Shown: one piece after another, positions 17,921 through 27,053 of the stretch
How the letters are laid out: every line of letters begins with the position of its first letter
Numbering within the stretch: the stretch's first letter is position 1
Made by a program: the position numbers and the translations under genes
The notes under the pieces: generated by a model
The model's input: the letters and a program-made list of their open reading frames with translations, nothing else
What the model was told of the DNA's origin: nothing
Database searches by the model: none
Source: Magnetospirillum sp.
GTDB lineage: Bacteria; Pseudomonadota; Alphaproteobacteria; CACIAM-22H2
Length of the DNA stretch: 64,000 nucleotides
Direction of reading: 5' to 3'
NCBI GenBank assembly: GCA_027532905.1
Contig: JAPZUA010000001.1
Span: forward strand, 851,950 to 915,949

Positions 17921-19114
17921 ATGCTTGCCGGCAAACGCGTCCTTCTGATCATCGGCGGCGGGATCGCCGCCTATAAGTCGCTCGATCTCATTCGCCGCCT
18001 GCGCGAAGGCCTGGCATCGGTGCGCTGCGTGCTCACCCCGGCGGCCAAGCAGTTCGTCACACCCCTGTCGGTCGGCACGCTGTCGCACGAACGCGTCTAC
18101 GACGATCTGTTCGACCTCACGGCCGAGCACGAGATCGGCCATATCCGCCTTGCCCGCGAATGCGATCTGGTGCTGGTCGCACCCGCGACAGCCGATCTTC
18201 TGGCCAAGATGGCGTTGGGGCTCGCCAACGATCTTGCCAGCACGGTGCTGCTCGCAACCGACCGACCGATTTTCGTGGCCCCCGCCATGAACCATGTGAT
18301 GTGGGGCAACGCCGCCACGCAAGAAAACGTCGCGAAGCTGGCCGCACGCGGTGTTGCCATCCTCGGCCCCGACGCCGGCGAATTGGCCGAGGGCGAGATC
18401 GGCCTTGGCCGCATGCGCGAACCGGCCGCCCTCGTCGCTGCCATCGCCCAGCATCTGGCGGCGTACGCGCCGCTCGCCGGCAAGCGGGCTCTTGTCACCA
18501 GCGGCCCCACCTACGAGCCCATCGATCCCGTGCGCTACATCGCCAACCGCTCGTCGGGCAAACAGGGCCATGCGATCGCTGCCGCCCTTGCGAGCTTGGG
18601 GGCTGAGACCACGCTCGTGAGCGGGCCCACGCGCCTCGCCGATCCGCCGGGCTGCCGCGTGGTTCATATCGAAACCGCGCAAGAGATGCTGGCCGCAAGT
18701 TTGGCCGCGCTGCCCGCCGACATTGCCGTGTGTGCGGCTGCCGTCGCCGATTGGCGCCCGGCTCATGCGGCCGCCGCCAAGCTCAAGAAAGACGGCTCGG
18801 CCCCGCAGGCTTTGGCACTCGCCGAGAACCCCGACATTCTGGCGACCCTTGCGCAGAACGTGGCGCGCCCGCGCCTCGTGGTCGGGTTTGCCGCCGAGAC
18901 CGACGATTTGCTCGCCCACGCCGCCGCCAAGCGCGTGCGCAAAGGCTGCGACTGGATCGTTGCCAACGATGTCTCGCCCGAAACGGGCACATTCGGCGGC
19001 GACGCCAACACGGTGCATATCCTCGATGCGGCCGGCACGGAAACCTGGGCGCCGATGTCCAAAAAAGACGTCGCAGCCCGCTTGGCCGCGCGCATCGCCA
19101 AGGCGCTCGCATGA
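17921..19114 (+). CDS. coaBC: Bifunctional PPC decarboxylase / PPC synthetase
   Basis: A 397-residue bifunctional enzyme of coenzyme A synthesis. The N-terminal flavoprotein CoaC decarboxylates phosphopantothenoylcysteine; the C-terminal CoaB joins phosphopantothenate and cysteine. CoaC motifs are the start [21 protein letters not shown] and APAMNHVMW; CoaB motifs are [24 protein letters not shown] and [11 protein letters not shown]. The CoaC loop reads [11 protein letters not shown], where E. coli has a catalytic Cys (ACGDIGPGRM); many alphaproteobacterial versions also seem to lack it, so it is a family variant rather than damage. The stop codon overlaps dut (ATGA). Confidence 0.96.
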   Translation: MLAGKRVLLIIGGGIAAYKSLDLIRRLREGLASVRCVLTPAAKQFVTPLSVGTLSHERVYDDLFDLTAEHEIGHIRLARECDLVLVAPATADLLAKMALGLANDLASTVLLATDRPIFVAPAMNHVMWGNAATQENVAKLAARGVAILGPDAGELAEGEIGLGRMREPAALVAAIAQHLAAYAPLAGKRALVTSGPTYEPIDPVRYIANRSSGKQGHAIAAALASLGAETTLVSGPTRLADPPGCRVVHIETAQEMLAASLAALPADIAVCAAAVADWRPAHAAAAKLKKDGSAPQALALAENPDILATLAQNVARPRLVVGFAAETDDLLAHAAAKRVRKGCDWIVANDVSPETGTFGGDANTVHILDAAGTETWAPMSKKDVAARLAARIAKALA

Positions 19115-19566
19115 CCGCAGCGCCCGTCAAAATCCCACTTGTGCGGCTTCCGCATGCAGCCGACCTGCCGGTGCCGAGCTACGCGACGGCGGGGGCCGCC
19201 GGCCTCGATCTATTGGCTGCGATCGACAAACCGGTCGATCTGGCGCCGCGCCAATTCAAGCTGATCCCGACAGGTATATCGATCGCCTTGCCGCACGGGT
19301 TCGAGGCGCAAGTGCGCCCGCGCTCAGGCCTTGCCCTCAAACACGGGCTCACGATCCTCAATTCGCCGGGCACGGTCGATGCCGACTATCGCGGCGAGAT
19401 CGGTGCCTTGCTCATCAATCATGGCGAAGCCGTCATTCGCCTCGAACGCGGCATGCGCATCGCCCAGCTGGTGATCGCCGCCGTCGCCCAAGCGCATTTC
19501 GTCGAATGCGCGTCTCTCCCCCCCACGGTGCGCGCCGAAGGCGGCTTCGGCTCGACAGGAACATAG
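19111..19566 (+). CDS. dut: dUTP diphosphatase
   Basis: A 151-residue trimeric dUTPase that cleaves dUTP to dUMP and pyrophosphate, keeping uracil out of DNA and feeding dTMP synthesis. All five motifs are seen: [38 protein letters not shown] and the C-terminal EGGFGSTG. The ATG at 19111 overlaps the coaBC stop codon by 4 nt. The coaBC-dut order is common in alphaproteobacteria and Pseudomonas. Confidence 0.97.
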   Translation: MTAAPVKIPLVRLPHAADLPVPSYATAGAAGLDLLAAIDKPVDLAPRQFKLIPTGISIALPHGFEAQVRPRSGLALKHGLTILNSPGTVDADYRGEIGALLINHGEAVIRLERGMRIAQLVIAAVAQAHFVECASLPPTVRAEGGFGSTGT

Positions 19567-19581
19567 GAACCTCAAACCGCC

Positions 19582-20013
19582 ATGCTTCGCCTGACCAAAA
19601 AACTGCTGTTCGGCCTCGAAGCCGTGCTCGACATCGCCTACAACGCGAAGGCGCGTCCCGTGCAGGCCGCCGCCATCACGCGCCGCCAAGGCATTCCGAA
19701 ACGCTATCTCGAACAGGTGCTGCAAGCGCTGGTGCGCGACGGCATGCTGATCGGCCAGCGCGGCCCCAAGGGCGGCTATCGCCTTGCCAAGGAAGCGAGC
19801 GCCATTTCGGTCGCCGACATCGTGCGCATCGTGCGCACCATCGAAGCCACCCCCGATCCGCTGATCGGCGCACCGGCCTCGGCCCTCGGCCATCGCATCG
19901 TGCGGCCGATCTGGCAGGATCTGCAGGCCCGCCAGATCGCAGCCCTTGAAGCCTTGTCGCTCGCCGATCTCATCGAGCGCGCCAAGTCGCAGGGCGTCGA
20001 GGCGGAGACGTAA
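19582..20013 (+). CDS. Rrf2-family transcription regulator without cysteines
   Basis: A 143-residue Rrf2 winged-helix protein: it starts MLRLTKKLLFGLEAVLDIAYN, has the recognition region RRQGIPKRYLEQVLQALVRDGMLIGQRGPKGGYRLAK, and ends in a C-terminal helix. Iron-sulfur Rrf2 regulators (IscR, NsrR, RirA) have three Cys in the C-terminal part; this one has no Cys at all, so it cannot carry an Fe-S cluster the same way. CymR-type members are also cluster-free. It lies 15 nt after dut and 8 nt before moeB, so it probably sits in the coaBC operon. Its target is unknown; the palindrome at 17890-17917 is a possible site. Confidence 0.85.
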   Translation: MLRLTKKLLFGLEAVLDIAYNAKARPVQAAAITRRQGIPKRYLEQVLQALVRDGMLIGQRGPKGGYRLAKEASAISVADIVRIVRTIEATPDPLIGAPASALGHRIVRPIWQDLQARQIAALEALSLADLIERAKSQGVEAET

Positions 20014-20020
20014 AGCAGCG

Positions 20021-20836
20021 ATGGACTCGGCGAATGGATCGGCGGGCGCCTTCAAGGAGCTCAGCGACGCGCAATTCACGCGCTATGCGCGCCATCTGAT
20101 CCTCGACGAGGTCGGCGAGGAAGGCCAAGCCAAGCTTCTCGCCGCCCGCGTGCTGATCGTGGGTGCGGGCGGCCTCGGCTCGCCCGTCGCCCTCTATCTC
20201 GCGGCGGCCGGCGTGGGCACGCTCGGCCTCGTCGATTTCGACGTGGTGGATGCCACGAACCTACAGCGCCAGATCCTGCACGGTACCGCCGATATCGGAC
20301 GCGCCAAGGTCGAGAGTGCGGCCGACACGCTGAAGCGCCTCGACGCCGACATTGCGATCGAAATCCACCGCACGCGGCTCGACAAAAGCAACGTCGACGC
20401 GCTCGTGCGCGGCTACGATCTCGTGGTCGACGGGTCGGACAATTTCGCCACGCGCTATCTCGTGCACGATGCCTGCTTTTTCGCGCGCAAGACGCTCGTG
20501 GCCGGCGCCTTGCTGCGCTTCGAGGGCCAGCTTTCGACCTACAAAGCATATGCGGGCGAAACGGCCTGCTATCGCTGCCTGTTCCCCACCCAGCCGCCTG
20601 CCGACCTCGTTCCGCGCTGCGAAGAGGCGGGCATTCTGGGTGCGGTTGCGGGCGTGATCGGCACGCTGCAGGCAACCGAAGTTCTCAAAGAGTTGCTGGG
20701 ATTGGGCACGAGCCTTGCCGGGCGGCTGCTGATCTACGATGCGCTCGACACCAATTTCCGCAAGATCGCCGTCCCGCGCGATCCTGCCTGTGCGCTGTGC
20801 GGAACCCGGCCTACGATTCTGCCGCCCGCACCATAA
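20021..20836 (+). CDS. moeB: MoeB/ThiF-family adenylyltransferase
   Basis: A 271-residue E1-like enzyme. It has the start LSDAQFTRYARHLILDEVGEEGQ, the ATP loop VLIVGAGGLGSPVALYLAAAG, VDFDVVDATNLQRQ, and two zinc Cys pairs: CYRC and CALC. These enzymes adenylate the C-terminal Gly-Gly of a ubiquitin-like sulfur carrier (MoaD for molybdopterin, ThiS for thiamine). No MoaD or ThiS gene is nearby, so the partner is not settled; the C-terminus lacks a rhodanese domain. The ATG at 20021 is 8 nt after the Rrf2 gene stop. Confidence 0.88.
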   Translation: MDSANGSAGAFKELSDAQFTRYARHLILDEVGEEGQAKLLAARVLIVGAGGLGSPVALYLAAAGVGTLGLVDFDVVDATNLQRQILHGTADIGRAKVESAADTLKRLDADIAIEIHRTRLDKSNVDALVRGYDLVVDGSDNFATRYLVHDACFFARKTLVAGALLRFEGQLSTYKAYAGETACYRCLFPTQPPADLVPRCEEAGILGAVAGVIGTLQATEVLKELLGLGTSLAGRLLIYDALDTNFRKIAVPRDPACALCGTRPTILPPAP

Positions 20837-20915
20837 GCGCACTTGCTCTTGCCCACCGCCTGCCCCGATAATCGCGCCGCTTTTGTCCTCCCCCCCCAAA
20901 CTCGGGTCTTCGGCC

Positions 20916-21458
20916 ATGCGCGTTTTCCGTTTTCTCGTCATCGCGTTTCTTCTCGTCGCATTCGGCGCACCCGTCCAGGCGCAAGCGCCCGCCGACCGCG
21001 AAAATCTCCTCTATATCGATCTCGACTACGGGCGCGTCGTGATCCGCCTGCGCCCCGATATTGCACCCCGCCATGTCGAGCGGGTGAAGGAGCTGGCGCG
21101 CGCCAAATTCTACGACGGCCAGGTTTTCCATCGCGTGATCGAAGGCTTCATGGCGCAAACGGGCGATCCCACGGGCACGGGGCGCGGTGGCTCGGGTCGC
21201 GGCAACGTCAATGCCGAGTTCAGCCGCGTGCCCTTCGAGCGCGGCGTCGTGGGAGCCGCGCGCTCGCAGAGCCCCAATTCGGCCGACAGCCAGTTTTTCA
21301 TCATGTTCGCGCGCGCTTCGAGCCTCGACGGCCAGTACACCGTGTGGGGCCAGGTGATCTCCGGCATGGAACATGTCGACCGCATCCGCCGCGGCGAACC
21401 GCCCGCACGGCCCGACCGTATGCTGCGCGTGCAGGTCGCCGCCGACGCACCCAACTGA
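20916..21458 (+). CDS. ppiA: Exported cyclophilin-type peptidyl-prolyl isomerase
   Basis: A 180-residue cyclophilin with a signal peptide (MRVFRFLVIAFLLVAFGAPVQAQ), so it acts on periplasmic proteins as a PpiA-type foldase. The domain has FYDGQVFHRVIEGFMAQTGDP (catalytic Arg and Phe), RSQSPNSADSQFFIM, and YTVWGQVISGMEHVD. It is followed 56 nt later by a second cyclophilin without a signal peptide that is very similar. A run of eight C lies upstream (20890-20897). The ATG has no strong ribosome site. Confidence 0.93.
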   Translation: MRVFRFLVIAFLLVAFGAPVQAQAPADRENLLYIDLDYGRVVIRLRPDIAPRHVERVKELARAKFYDGQVFHRVIEGFMAQTGDPTGTGRGGSGRGNVNAEFSRVPFERGVVGAARSQSPNSADSQFFIMFARASSLDGQYTVWGQVISGMEHVDRIRRGEPPARPDRMLRVQVAADAPN

Positions 21459-21513
21459 TTTTCCAGCAGCGACACCTCTCGAAAACCACGCCTCAAAAAA
21501 AAGGACCACGACC

Positions 21514-21984
21514 ATGACGGCCGATCTTGCGAACACGCTCTATCTCGATCTGGAATGGGGGCGTGTGACGATCGAACTGCGTCCGGACCTCGCCCCGGGC
21601 CATTGCGCGCGCATCCGCGAACTCGCCGGCGAAGGTTTCTACGACGGCATCGTGTTCCATCGCGTGATCGACGGCTTCATGGCCCAAACGGGCGATCCCA
21701 CCGGGACCGGCATGGGCGGCTCGGACAAAGGCAATCTGCGCGCCGAATTCTCGAAAGCTCCCTTCGACCGCGGCGTGGTCGGGGCAGCGCGTTCGCAGAA
21801 CCCAAACTCGGCCGACAGCCAGTTTTTCATCATGCTCGACGAGGGCCATTTCCTGAACGGCCAATACACGGTATGGGGCAAGGTCGTGGACGGCATGGAC
21901 CATGTCGACCGCATCGCCAAGGGCGAGCCGCCCAAGAAGCCCGACAAGATCGTCAAGATGTCGCTGGCGGACGCCGCGAAGTAA
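21514..21984 (+). CDS. ppiB: Cytoplasmic cyclophilin-type peptidyl-prolyl isomerase
   Basis: A 156-residue cyclophilin without a signal peptide, so it is cytoplasmic, like PpiB. Active-site motifs are FYDGIVFHRVIDGFMAQTGDPTGTG, RSQNPNSADSQFFIM and YTVWGKVVDGMDHVD. It is a close paralogue of the exported copy directly upstream, and the two share most of the core; a tandem duplication followed by loss or gain of the signal peptide is likely. AAGGA precedes the ATG at 21514. It converges with the lpxL-like gene 10 nt downstream. Confidence 0.95.
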   Translation: MTADLANTLYLDLEWGRVTIELRPDLAPGHCARIRELAGEGFYDGIVFHRVIDGFMAQTGDPTGTGMGGSDKGNLRAEFSKAPFDRGVVGAARSQNPNSADSQFFIMLDEGHFLNGQYTVWGKVVDGMDHVDRIAKGEPPKKPDKIVKMSLADAAK

Positions 21985-21993
21985 ACCTGCGGA

Positions 21994-22887
21994 TCACGCG
22001 TCCGGCCAGCGGCGGTGCAGCCACAACCACTGGCCGGGACGCGCCCGGATCCATTTTTCGAGATCGTCGTTGATCGCCGCCAGAATCGCCATCTGGCGGC
22101 TTTTGTCGTCGGCGCCGGGCAGTGAAGCAAAATCCATTGGCGCACCCACCGTCACGGCAAAGCGTGCCGCTCGGCCCAGCCGTTCGATGCGCACCGGCAA
22201 CAGCGCGCAATTGAAGCGCAAGGCGAGTGCTGCCACGGCCGGGGCCGTCATCGCGGGCACGCCGAAAAAGGGCACGGCCACGCCGTCGTTCATTTTCTGG
22301 TCGAGCAGCATGCCGAGCGCCTTGCCGGCCTTTAGCGCTTCGATGGCGAGCTTCGCCCCCTTCTTGCCCTTCGGGATCAAGCCCGCCGAGATGGCCCCGC
22401 GCCCGGCGTGGAACAGTTTTTCCACATAGGGGTTGTTGGCCTCGCGATAGACCAGCATCACGCGCGTGCCGAAACCGGCGGCCGTGACCGTGCCCATCTC
22501 CCAATTGGCGAGATGGCCCGCATAGAAAATGATCGGCCGGCCGGCGGCTTTGGCGGCATCGATAAATTCGCCCCCCGTCGCGGCAATGCGCGCATCGGCA
22601 CCGTCAATCGCGAATTTGTGCAGATGCGGATATTCGGCCGCCGTTCGGCCGAGATTGTCCCACATCTCGACGATCGCAGCCTCGATCCCGTCGGGTCCAA
22701 GTTCCGGCATGAAGCGTTGGAGATTGCGCCTTGCGCGCCGCGTGAGCGGCAGCAGCGGCCCGACCGCGCGCCCGATCGCACCGCCGATCGCCGAGGCAAC
22801 ATCGAGCGGCAGCAGCCCAAGCAAACGATAGAGGCCGACCACGAAGATCGCCTCGCCGAAATAGCGCAGCCGCGCGAACGCGCTCAT
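21994..22887 (-). CDS. LpxL/HtrB-family lipid A acyltransferase
   Basis: A 297-residue inner-membrane acyltransferase that adds a secondary acyl chain to Kdo-lipid A. The HX4E motif is GHLANWE, the substrate-binding region has MLLDQKMNDGVAVPFFG, and the C-terminus ends PGQWLWLHRRW, typical of this family. An N-terminal membrane segment (EAIFVVGLYRLLGLLPLDVASAIGGAIG) is present. Its ATG overlaps the lpxK stop by 4 nt, so it is expressed with lpxK-waaA. Which position and acyl length it uses cannot be told. Confidence 0.9.
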   Translation of the reverse strand: MSAFARLRYFGEAIFVVGLYRLLGLLPLDVASAIGGAIGRAVGPLLPLTRRARRNLQRFMPELGPDGIEAAIVEMWDNLGRTAAEYPHLHKFAIDGADARIAATGGEFIDAAKAAGRPIIFYAGHLANWEMGTVTAAGFGTRVMLVYREANNPYVEKLFHAGRGAISAGLIPKGKKGAKLAIEALKAGKALGMLLDQKMNDGVAVPFFGVPAMTAPAVAALALRFNCALLPVRIERLGRAARFAVTVGAPMDFASLPGADDKSRQMAILAAINDDLEKWIRARPGQWLWLHRRWPDA

Positions 22888-23870
22888 TTGAGCGCCCCCC
22901 CTGCGAGTCCCTGGGCGAGTCCCTGGGCCAGCAGACGCAGCAAAGCGGGCTGATCGGCAAAACGCAGTTCGACCGGCACGGTGCGGATCTGTGCGGCGAG
23001 ATCGGCCGGCACCCGCACAAAATCCTTCTCGGTCGTGACAAGCACGGCGTGCTGCTCTTTGGCTATGATCAGCAGCCGTTCGATCTGGCGGCGCTTGTAG
23101 GCGTGGTGATCGGCAAACGGATAGGTGCCGCGCAGTGCCGCCCCTAGGCTCGCAAGCGTATCGAAGAATTTCTGCGGCCGGCCGATGCCGGCAAAGGCCA
23201 CGACCGGCACGCCTGCCCACGCGGCCTTGTCCGTCGGCACCAGATCGGCGCGCAACACGGGGCCACCGAAGCCGAAGGCAGCGGCGTTTGCGTCCGCACC
23301 GATCATCACGAGGGCGTGCGCGCGTGCAAAGCCTGTCGCCACAGGCTCGCGCAACGGGCCTGCCGGGAAAACGGACCGATTGCCGAACCCCGCCGCCCCG
23401 TCGACCACGACCAGCGACAATGTCTTTTCGATCTGCGGATTCTGGAAGCCGTCATCCATCAACAGAAGATCGGCACCGTCGGCGATGGCGGCTTCAGCCC
23501 CCGCCTTGCGGTCGCGCGCGACATAGACGGGGGCGACCCGTGCGAGCAGCAGCGGCTCGTCGCCGACATCGCGTGCACCGTGCCGGGCCGGATCGACGCG
23601 CGAGGGCCCGCGCAGCCGCCCGCCATAGCCGCGGCTCAAGATGGCCACGCGCCGCCCTTGGCTGGTCAGCGTTCGGGCGAGCGCTGCGACCGTCGGCGTT
23701 TTGCCGGTCCCACCCACGGTGAGATTGCCCACACACACGACCGGAACGGGGGCGCGCCACGGCTCGGCAAAACGGCGGCGTAGATCGCCGCCGAGCGCAT
23801 AGGCGGCACCGAGCGGTGCGAGGACGCGCGCAAGGCCGCCTTGCTTGGTCCAGAATTCAGGTGCGCGCAT
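22884..23870 (-). CDS. lpxK: Tetraacyldisaccharide 4'-kinase
   Basis: A 328-residue kinase that phosphorylates the 4' position of the lipid A disaccharide. It starts [25 protein letters not shown] and has Walker A VGGTGKTP, followed by [11 protein letters not shown] and MDDGFQNP (the catalytic DDGFQ). A short internal repeat encodes [12 protein letters not shown] at the C-terminus, from the duplicated 12-mer GCGAGTCCCTGG. It overlaps waaA by 14 nt and the acyltransferase by 4 nt. Confidence 0.95.
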   Translation of the reverse strand: MRAPEFWTKQGGLARVLAPLGAAYALGGDLRRRFAEPWRAPVPVVCVGNLTVGGTGKTPTVAALARTLTSQGRRVAILSRGYGGRLRGPSRVDPARHGARDVGDEPLLLARVAPVYVARDRKAGAEAAIADGADLLLMDDGFQNPQIEKTLSLVVVDGAAGFGNRSVFPAGPLREPVATGFARAHALVMIGADANAAAFGFGGPVLRADLVPTDKAAWAGVPVVAFAGIGRPQKFFDTLASLGAALRGTYPFADHHAYKRRQIERLLIIAKEQHAVLVTTEKDFVRVPADLAAQIRTVPVELRFADQPALLRLLAQGLAQGLAGGALK

Positions 23871-25143
23871 GGTCGAGCGCCTCCGGCCCGAGACCGATCA
23901 GCACTGGCCCGAGGGCCGCCAGCACACGCTCGACCGTTCCCGCCCCTTGGGCAGCAAACGCGGCTGCGGCAGCGCCTTCGCGCGCGACCAAGGCCGGATC
24001 GGCCAAGTGCCCTGCAACCCAAGCGGCGAGCGCATCTGCATCGGCAACGCGTGTGGCGGCACCGGCGGCGCACAAGGCGTCGGCGATTTCCGAAAAATTC
24101 TCCATCGACGGGCCGAAGGCGATGGCTGCACCCGCACGCGCGGGCTCAAGCGGATTGTGGCCGCCATGCGGCTCGAGCGAGCCGCCGACAAACGCGATCG
24201 GGCAGGCTTGGTAGAACAGTCCGAGCTCGCCCATCGTATCGGCGATATAGACGGCACCTGGTACGAACGCTTCGCCACGGCTGCGCAAGCGTGCGTCCAA
24301 GCCAAGCGCTTGGGCAGAAGCCGCCATTTCGGGCCCGCGTTCGGCATGGCGCGGGACGAGCACAAGGGCGGCCTGGCCGTTGAGCTTGCGCTGCGCTTCG
24401 AGAATGGCGCCGAGTTCGATGGGATGGATTTGGGCCGCAAGCCAACGCGGCGCCGTACCGGCTTCGGCCGTAAAGGCTGCGAGGGCAACCGAGTCGATCG
24501 CGAGTTTGGGCGCATCGTGTTTGAGATTGCCGATGGCGACCGTTTGGCCAAGGCCCAAGGTGCGCAAGCGTTCGGCGATTTCCTCGCTTTGCGCCAACGC
24601 CACGGCAAACGCCTCGAAGGGCGGGGCAAACACCCGGCGCGCCTGCATCCAGCGTTTGGCCGAGCGTGCGGTGATGCGCGCATTCACGAGAGCGGCAGGG
24701 ATGCGCCTTGCAGCAACCTGCCCCAGCAGATTGGGCCACAATTCGCTTTCGAGCCACAGCACCGCATCGGGGCGCCAATGGTCGAGGAAGCTCGCGACCC
24801 AGCGCGGCACATCGAGCGGCACGAATTGGTGGAAGGCGCGCGCACCGTCGAGCTCGCGCGCGAGCATCTGCGCGGACGTAAGCGAGCCGGTCGTGACGAG
24901 GATCGACAAAGCCGGGCGCGATGCGAGCAGGCGGCGCAACAGCGGCAGCACCGAGCGCGCCTCGCCGAGCGAAGCCCCGTGGATCCACAAGAGTTTGCCC
25001 GCCGGGCGCGGCCGGCCGCCGCGGCCCTTGCGCTCGCCGAGCCGCGACGCGTCTTCCTTGCCGCGCGCGACGCGGCGGGCGAGCAGCAATTCAAGGGCCG
25101 GGATGCTCAATGCGGCGAGGCCCCGATAAAGGGCGCGCATCAT
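23857..25143 (-). CDS. waaA: Kdo transferase WaaA
   Basis: A 428-residue membrane-associated glycosyltransferase that adds Kdo to lipid IVA. N-terminal domain: IHGASLGEARSVLPLL with the catalytic Glu, then LWLESELWPNL. C-terminal domain: VGGSLEPHGGHNPLEPA. It starts at the ATG overlapping the stop of the DUF374-type gene (ATGATG), giving a normal length. The order DUF374 gene-waaA-lpxK-lpxL is a common alphaproteobacterial lipid A/core arrangement. Number of Kdo residues added is unknown. Confidence 0.95.
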   Translation of the reverse strand: MMRALYRGLAALSIPALELLLARRVARGKEDASRLGERKGRGGRPRPAGKLLWIHGASLGEARSVLPLLRRLLASRPALSILVTTGSLTSAQMLARELDGARAFHQFVPLDVPRWVASFLDHWRPDAVLWLESELWPNLLGQVAARRIPAALVNARITARSAKRWMQARRVFAPPFEAFAVALAQSEEIAERLRTLGLGQTVAIGNLKHDAPKLAIDSVALAAFTAEAGTAPRWLAAQIHPIELGAILEAQRKLNGQAALVLVPRHAERGPEMAASAQALGLDARLRSRGEAFVPGAVYIADTMGELGLFYQACPIAFVGGSLEPHGGHNPLEPARAGAAIAFGPSMENFSEIADALCAAGAATRVADADALAAWVAGHLADPALVAREGAAAAAFAAQGAGTVERVLAALGPVLIGLGPEALDHART

Positions 25144-25859
25144 GGCGCTTTGAGCCCGACGCGCCGGTCGGCGTCGACGCACAGCGCATCGAGCCGCGCT
25201 TCGAGTTCGAGGGAAAACGCCTCGATCTCGGCGCGCGTGGCGGGCGGGGCCATGGGCTCGCCCCAGATCATCACGCCGCGCGAGAACGGCAGCGGGATCA
25301 GCATGCGGTCCCACGAGCGCATGAAACGCGCGCGCGACACCGAATAGGCGACCGGAATCACCACGGCCTGTGCGAGCATCGCAACCGAGGCCACACCCGG
25401 GGCCGCTTTGCGCGCAGGCCCGCGCGGCCCATCGGGCGTGATGGCCACCTGCTCGCCCTGGCGCAATTTCTCCACCATCATGCGCAAGGCCGCCGCCGCC
25501 CCGCGATTGGTCGAGCCTTCGATCATCTTCACGCCGAAATGCGCGATCGCCTTGGCGATCAGGATACCGTCGGCATGGGTCGATGTCAGCATGTGCAGGT
25601 TGCGCCGATGCGCCCAGATCGGCGGCAGCATCAGCATGCGCTGATGCCAGAAACAGCCAATGAACGGCTTGCCGGCAGCCGCGCAGTTTTCCGGATGTTC
25701 GTTGCCCAGCGTCTGCCATCGCGTGGTGGCATGGACAAAACGCATGTAGCCGGCGGCAAGGGCCGCCAGCAGCGTCTGGCCAAAGGCCGAGCGGAAGAAG
25801 TTTTTGAGCAATTCCGTGCCGAATCGTGTTTTTCTGCCTCGAAGAGCCGGAAAGAACAC
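25140..25859 (-). CDS. Lysophospholipid acyltransferase-like protein (DUF374)
   Basis: About 239 residues from a GTG at 25859; a TTG at 25811 would give 223 residues, and both fit the family. It contains FIGCFWHQRMLMLPPIW, STHADGILIAKAIAHFG, GSTNRGAAAALRMM and TPDGPRGPARKAAPG, typical of the DUF374/LPLAT family. Such proteins are thought to handle lipids of the envelope, and members often sit beside waaA, as here, which supports a lipid A/lipopolysaccharide role. The His-x4-Asp motif of standard acyltransferases is modified. It overlaps waaA by 4 nt. The start is the least certain part of this call. Confidence 0.8.
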   Translation of the reverse strand: MFFPALRGRKTRFGTELLKNFFRSAFGQTLLAALAAGYMRFVHATTRWQTLGNEHPENCAAAGKPFIGCFWHQRMLMLPPIWAHRRNLHMLTSTHADGILIAKAIAHFGVKMIEGSTNRGAAAALRMMVEKLRQGEQVAITPDGPRGPARKAAPGVASVAMLAQAVVIPVAYSVSRARFMRSWDRMLIPLPFSRGVMIWGEPMAPPATRAEIEAFSLELEARLDALCVDADRRVGLKAP

Positions 25860-25973
25860 GCTTCCGCCCCGCCGCGCAAGAGGCAGCCTTGTGCCGGTCA
25901 CGGCGGCGGCGGCATACTCCGGCCAATGGTTTTTCCCGCCCCTACCGCAGACTGAGGCGAAAAAGAGCCCCCT

Positions 25974-26456
25974 TTGACCGCCGCACCCGAATTCAAAGAG
26001 CCCAAACTCGCCGAGTTGTTCGCCTTCTGGCAGGCGCGCCAGCGCGGGGGCCGCTATCCCGACCGCGCCGACTTCGACCCGGTCGACATGCGCGCATGGC
26101 TCGGGCACCTGATGCTGGTCGAGCTTGCCGAAGAGCGCTGGATCTACCGGCTCTACGGCACCTATTTCGTCGAAACGTTCCGCCGCGAAATGACCGGCAA
26201 AGCGATCGACGAATTGCCGCCCGAACAGGCCAAGTTGCTGCAGGAAGAATACGACCGCGTGCGCATCGGTGCCGCCCCGGTCGTGCGCACCTATTCGGCC
26301 CTGTTCGAATTCGGCACGCTCGACGGGCGCAAAAGCTGGCAACTCGACCAGACATGGGAACGCGTGTCGCTGCCTTTGTCCGACCGGTCCAAAGGCGACG
26401 ACAGCGTGCGCCTCGTGCTCGTGGGTGCCTATATCGTCGCGGGCCACGAAAGCTGA
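25974..26456 (+). CDS. PAS-domain protein (PAS_5 family)
   Basis: A 160-residue single-domain protein starting at a TTG (25974); the nearest upstream ATG reads only ten codons to a stop. The pattern LFAFWQARQRGGRYPDRADFDPVDMRAWLGHLML followed by YRLYGT is that of PAS_5 proteins, common in Rhodospirillales and Rhizobiales. It has no HTH, kinase or GGDEF output, so it may sense a ligand and act through another protein. It ends 8 nt before the thiol dioxygenase gene on the same strand; a functional link is possible but not shown. Confidence 0.75.
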   Translation: MTAAPEFKEPKLAELFAFWQARQRGGRYPDRADFDPVDMRAWLGHLMLVELAEERWIYRLYGTYFVETFRREMTGKAIDELPPEQAKLLQEEYDRVRIGAAPVVRTYSALFEFGTLDGRKSWQLDQTWERVSLPLSDRSKGDDSVRLVLVGAYIVAGHES

Positions 26457-26464
26457 AAACGAAG

Positions 26465-27037
26465 ATGCATCCTGCCCTGTCCGAATTCGTCGACGGCGCC
26501 AAACGCGAAATCGACCGCCTTCCAGACGTTGCCGACCGCGTCGATGCGATCGCCCCTTTGATGCAGCGCCTGACGCAGCTTGCGCCCGAGTTTCTCGGAC
26601 CCGAACATCGCCAGTCCGATCCCGCGCACTATCGGCGCAACGCGATCTATCTGTGCCCGGACGACAAGCTGTCGCTCTACGCGCTCGTGTGGCTGCCGGG
26701 CCAATGGACGCCCGTGCACGACCATGGCAGCTGGGGCGTGGTCGGCGTCGTGGAAGGGTTCCTCGAAGAGCGCGCCTATATGTGCCCGCACGGCGAAATC
26801 TGCGCCGATAGCGGTATTGCGCTCAAACGCGGCGGGGTCGTGCTCCTCAATCCGGGGGCGGTCACGAGCTTCGTGCCCAACCCCGACCATATCCATATGA
26901 CCGGTGTCGCCGCCGGCAGGCCCACTTGCGTGTCCTTGCATCTCTACGGCCGCAACATGAGCTCGTTCCACATGTACGACGTCGCGGCCGGTACGCGCCG
27001 GCGCATCGATGTGGGCCACCACAAAACGACGGACTGA
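26465..27037 (+). CDS. Cysteine dioxygenase-like thiol dioxygenase
   Basis: A 190-residue cupin protein of the cysteine dioxygenase type I family. The metal site is PVHDHGSWGVVGVVEGFLEE (two His) plus a later His in DHIHMTG; SLHLYG follows. Such non-haem iron enzymes oxidise cysteine, 3-mercaptopropionate or similar thiols to sulfinates with O2. The substrate-specifying residues could not be settled. It follows a PAS-domain gene with an 8-nt gap and converges with a 2-hydroxyacid dehydrogenase. Relevant for sulfur or thiol degradation. Confidence 0.8.
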   Translation: MHPALSEFVDGAKREIDRLPDVADRVDAIAPLMQRLTQLAPEFLGPEHRQSDPAHYRRNAIYLCPDDKLSLYALVWLPGQWTPVHDHGSWGVVGVVEGFLEERAYMCPHGEICADSGIALKRGGVVLLNPGAVTSFVPNPDHIHMTGVAAGRPTCVSLHLYGRNMSSFHMYDVAAGTRRRIDVGHHKTTD

Positions 27038-27053
27038 GCAGCCGCAGCAGCGC

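Noticed and set aside
17921-19114. Broken CoaC active site in coaBC
   Set aside because: The E. coli-type Cys is missing, but the rest of the enzyme is intact and other alphaproteobacterial forms also appear to lack it, so it is not treated as damage.
20890-20897. Run of eight C upstream of the exported cyclophilin as a phase-variable tract
   Set aside because: It lies outside the coding region and no promoter spacing effect is evident; probably ordinary GC-rich sequence.
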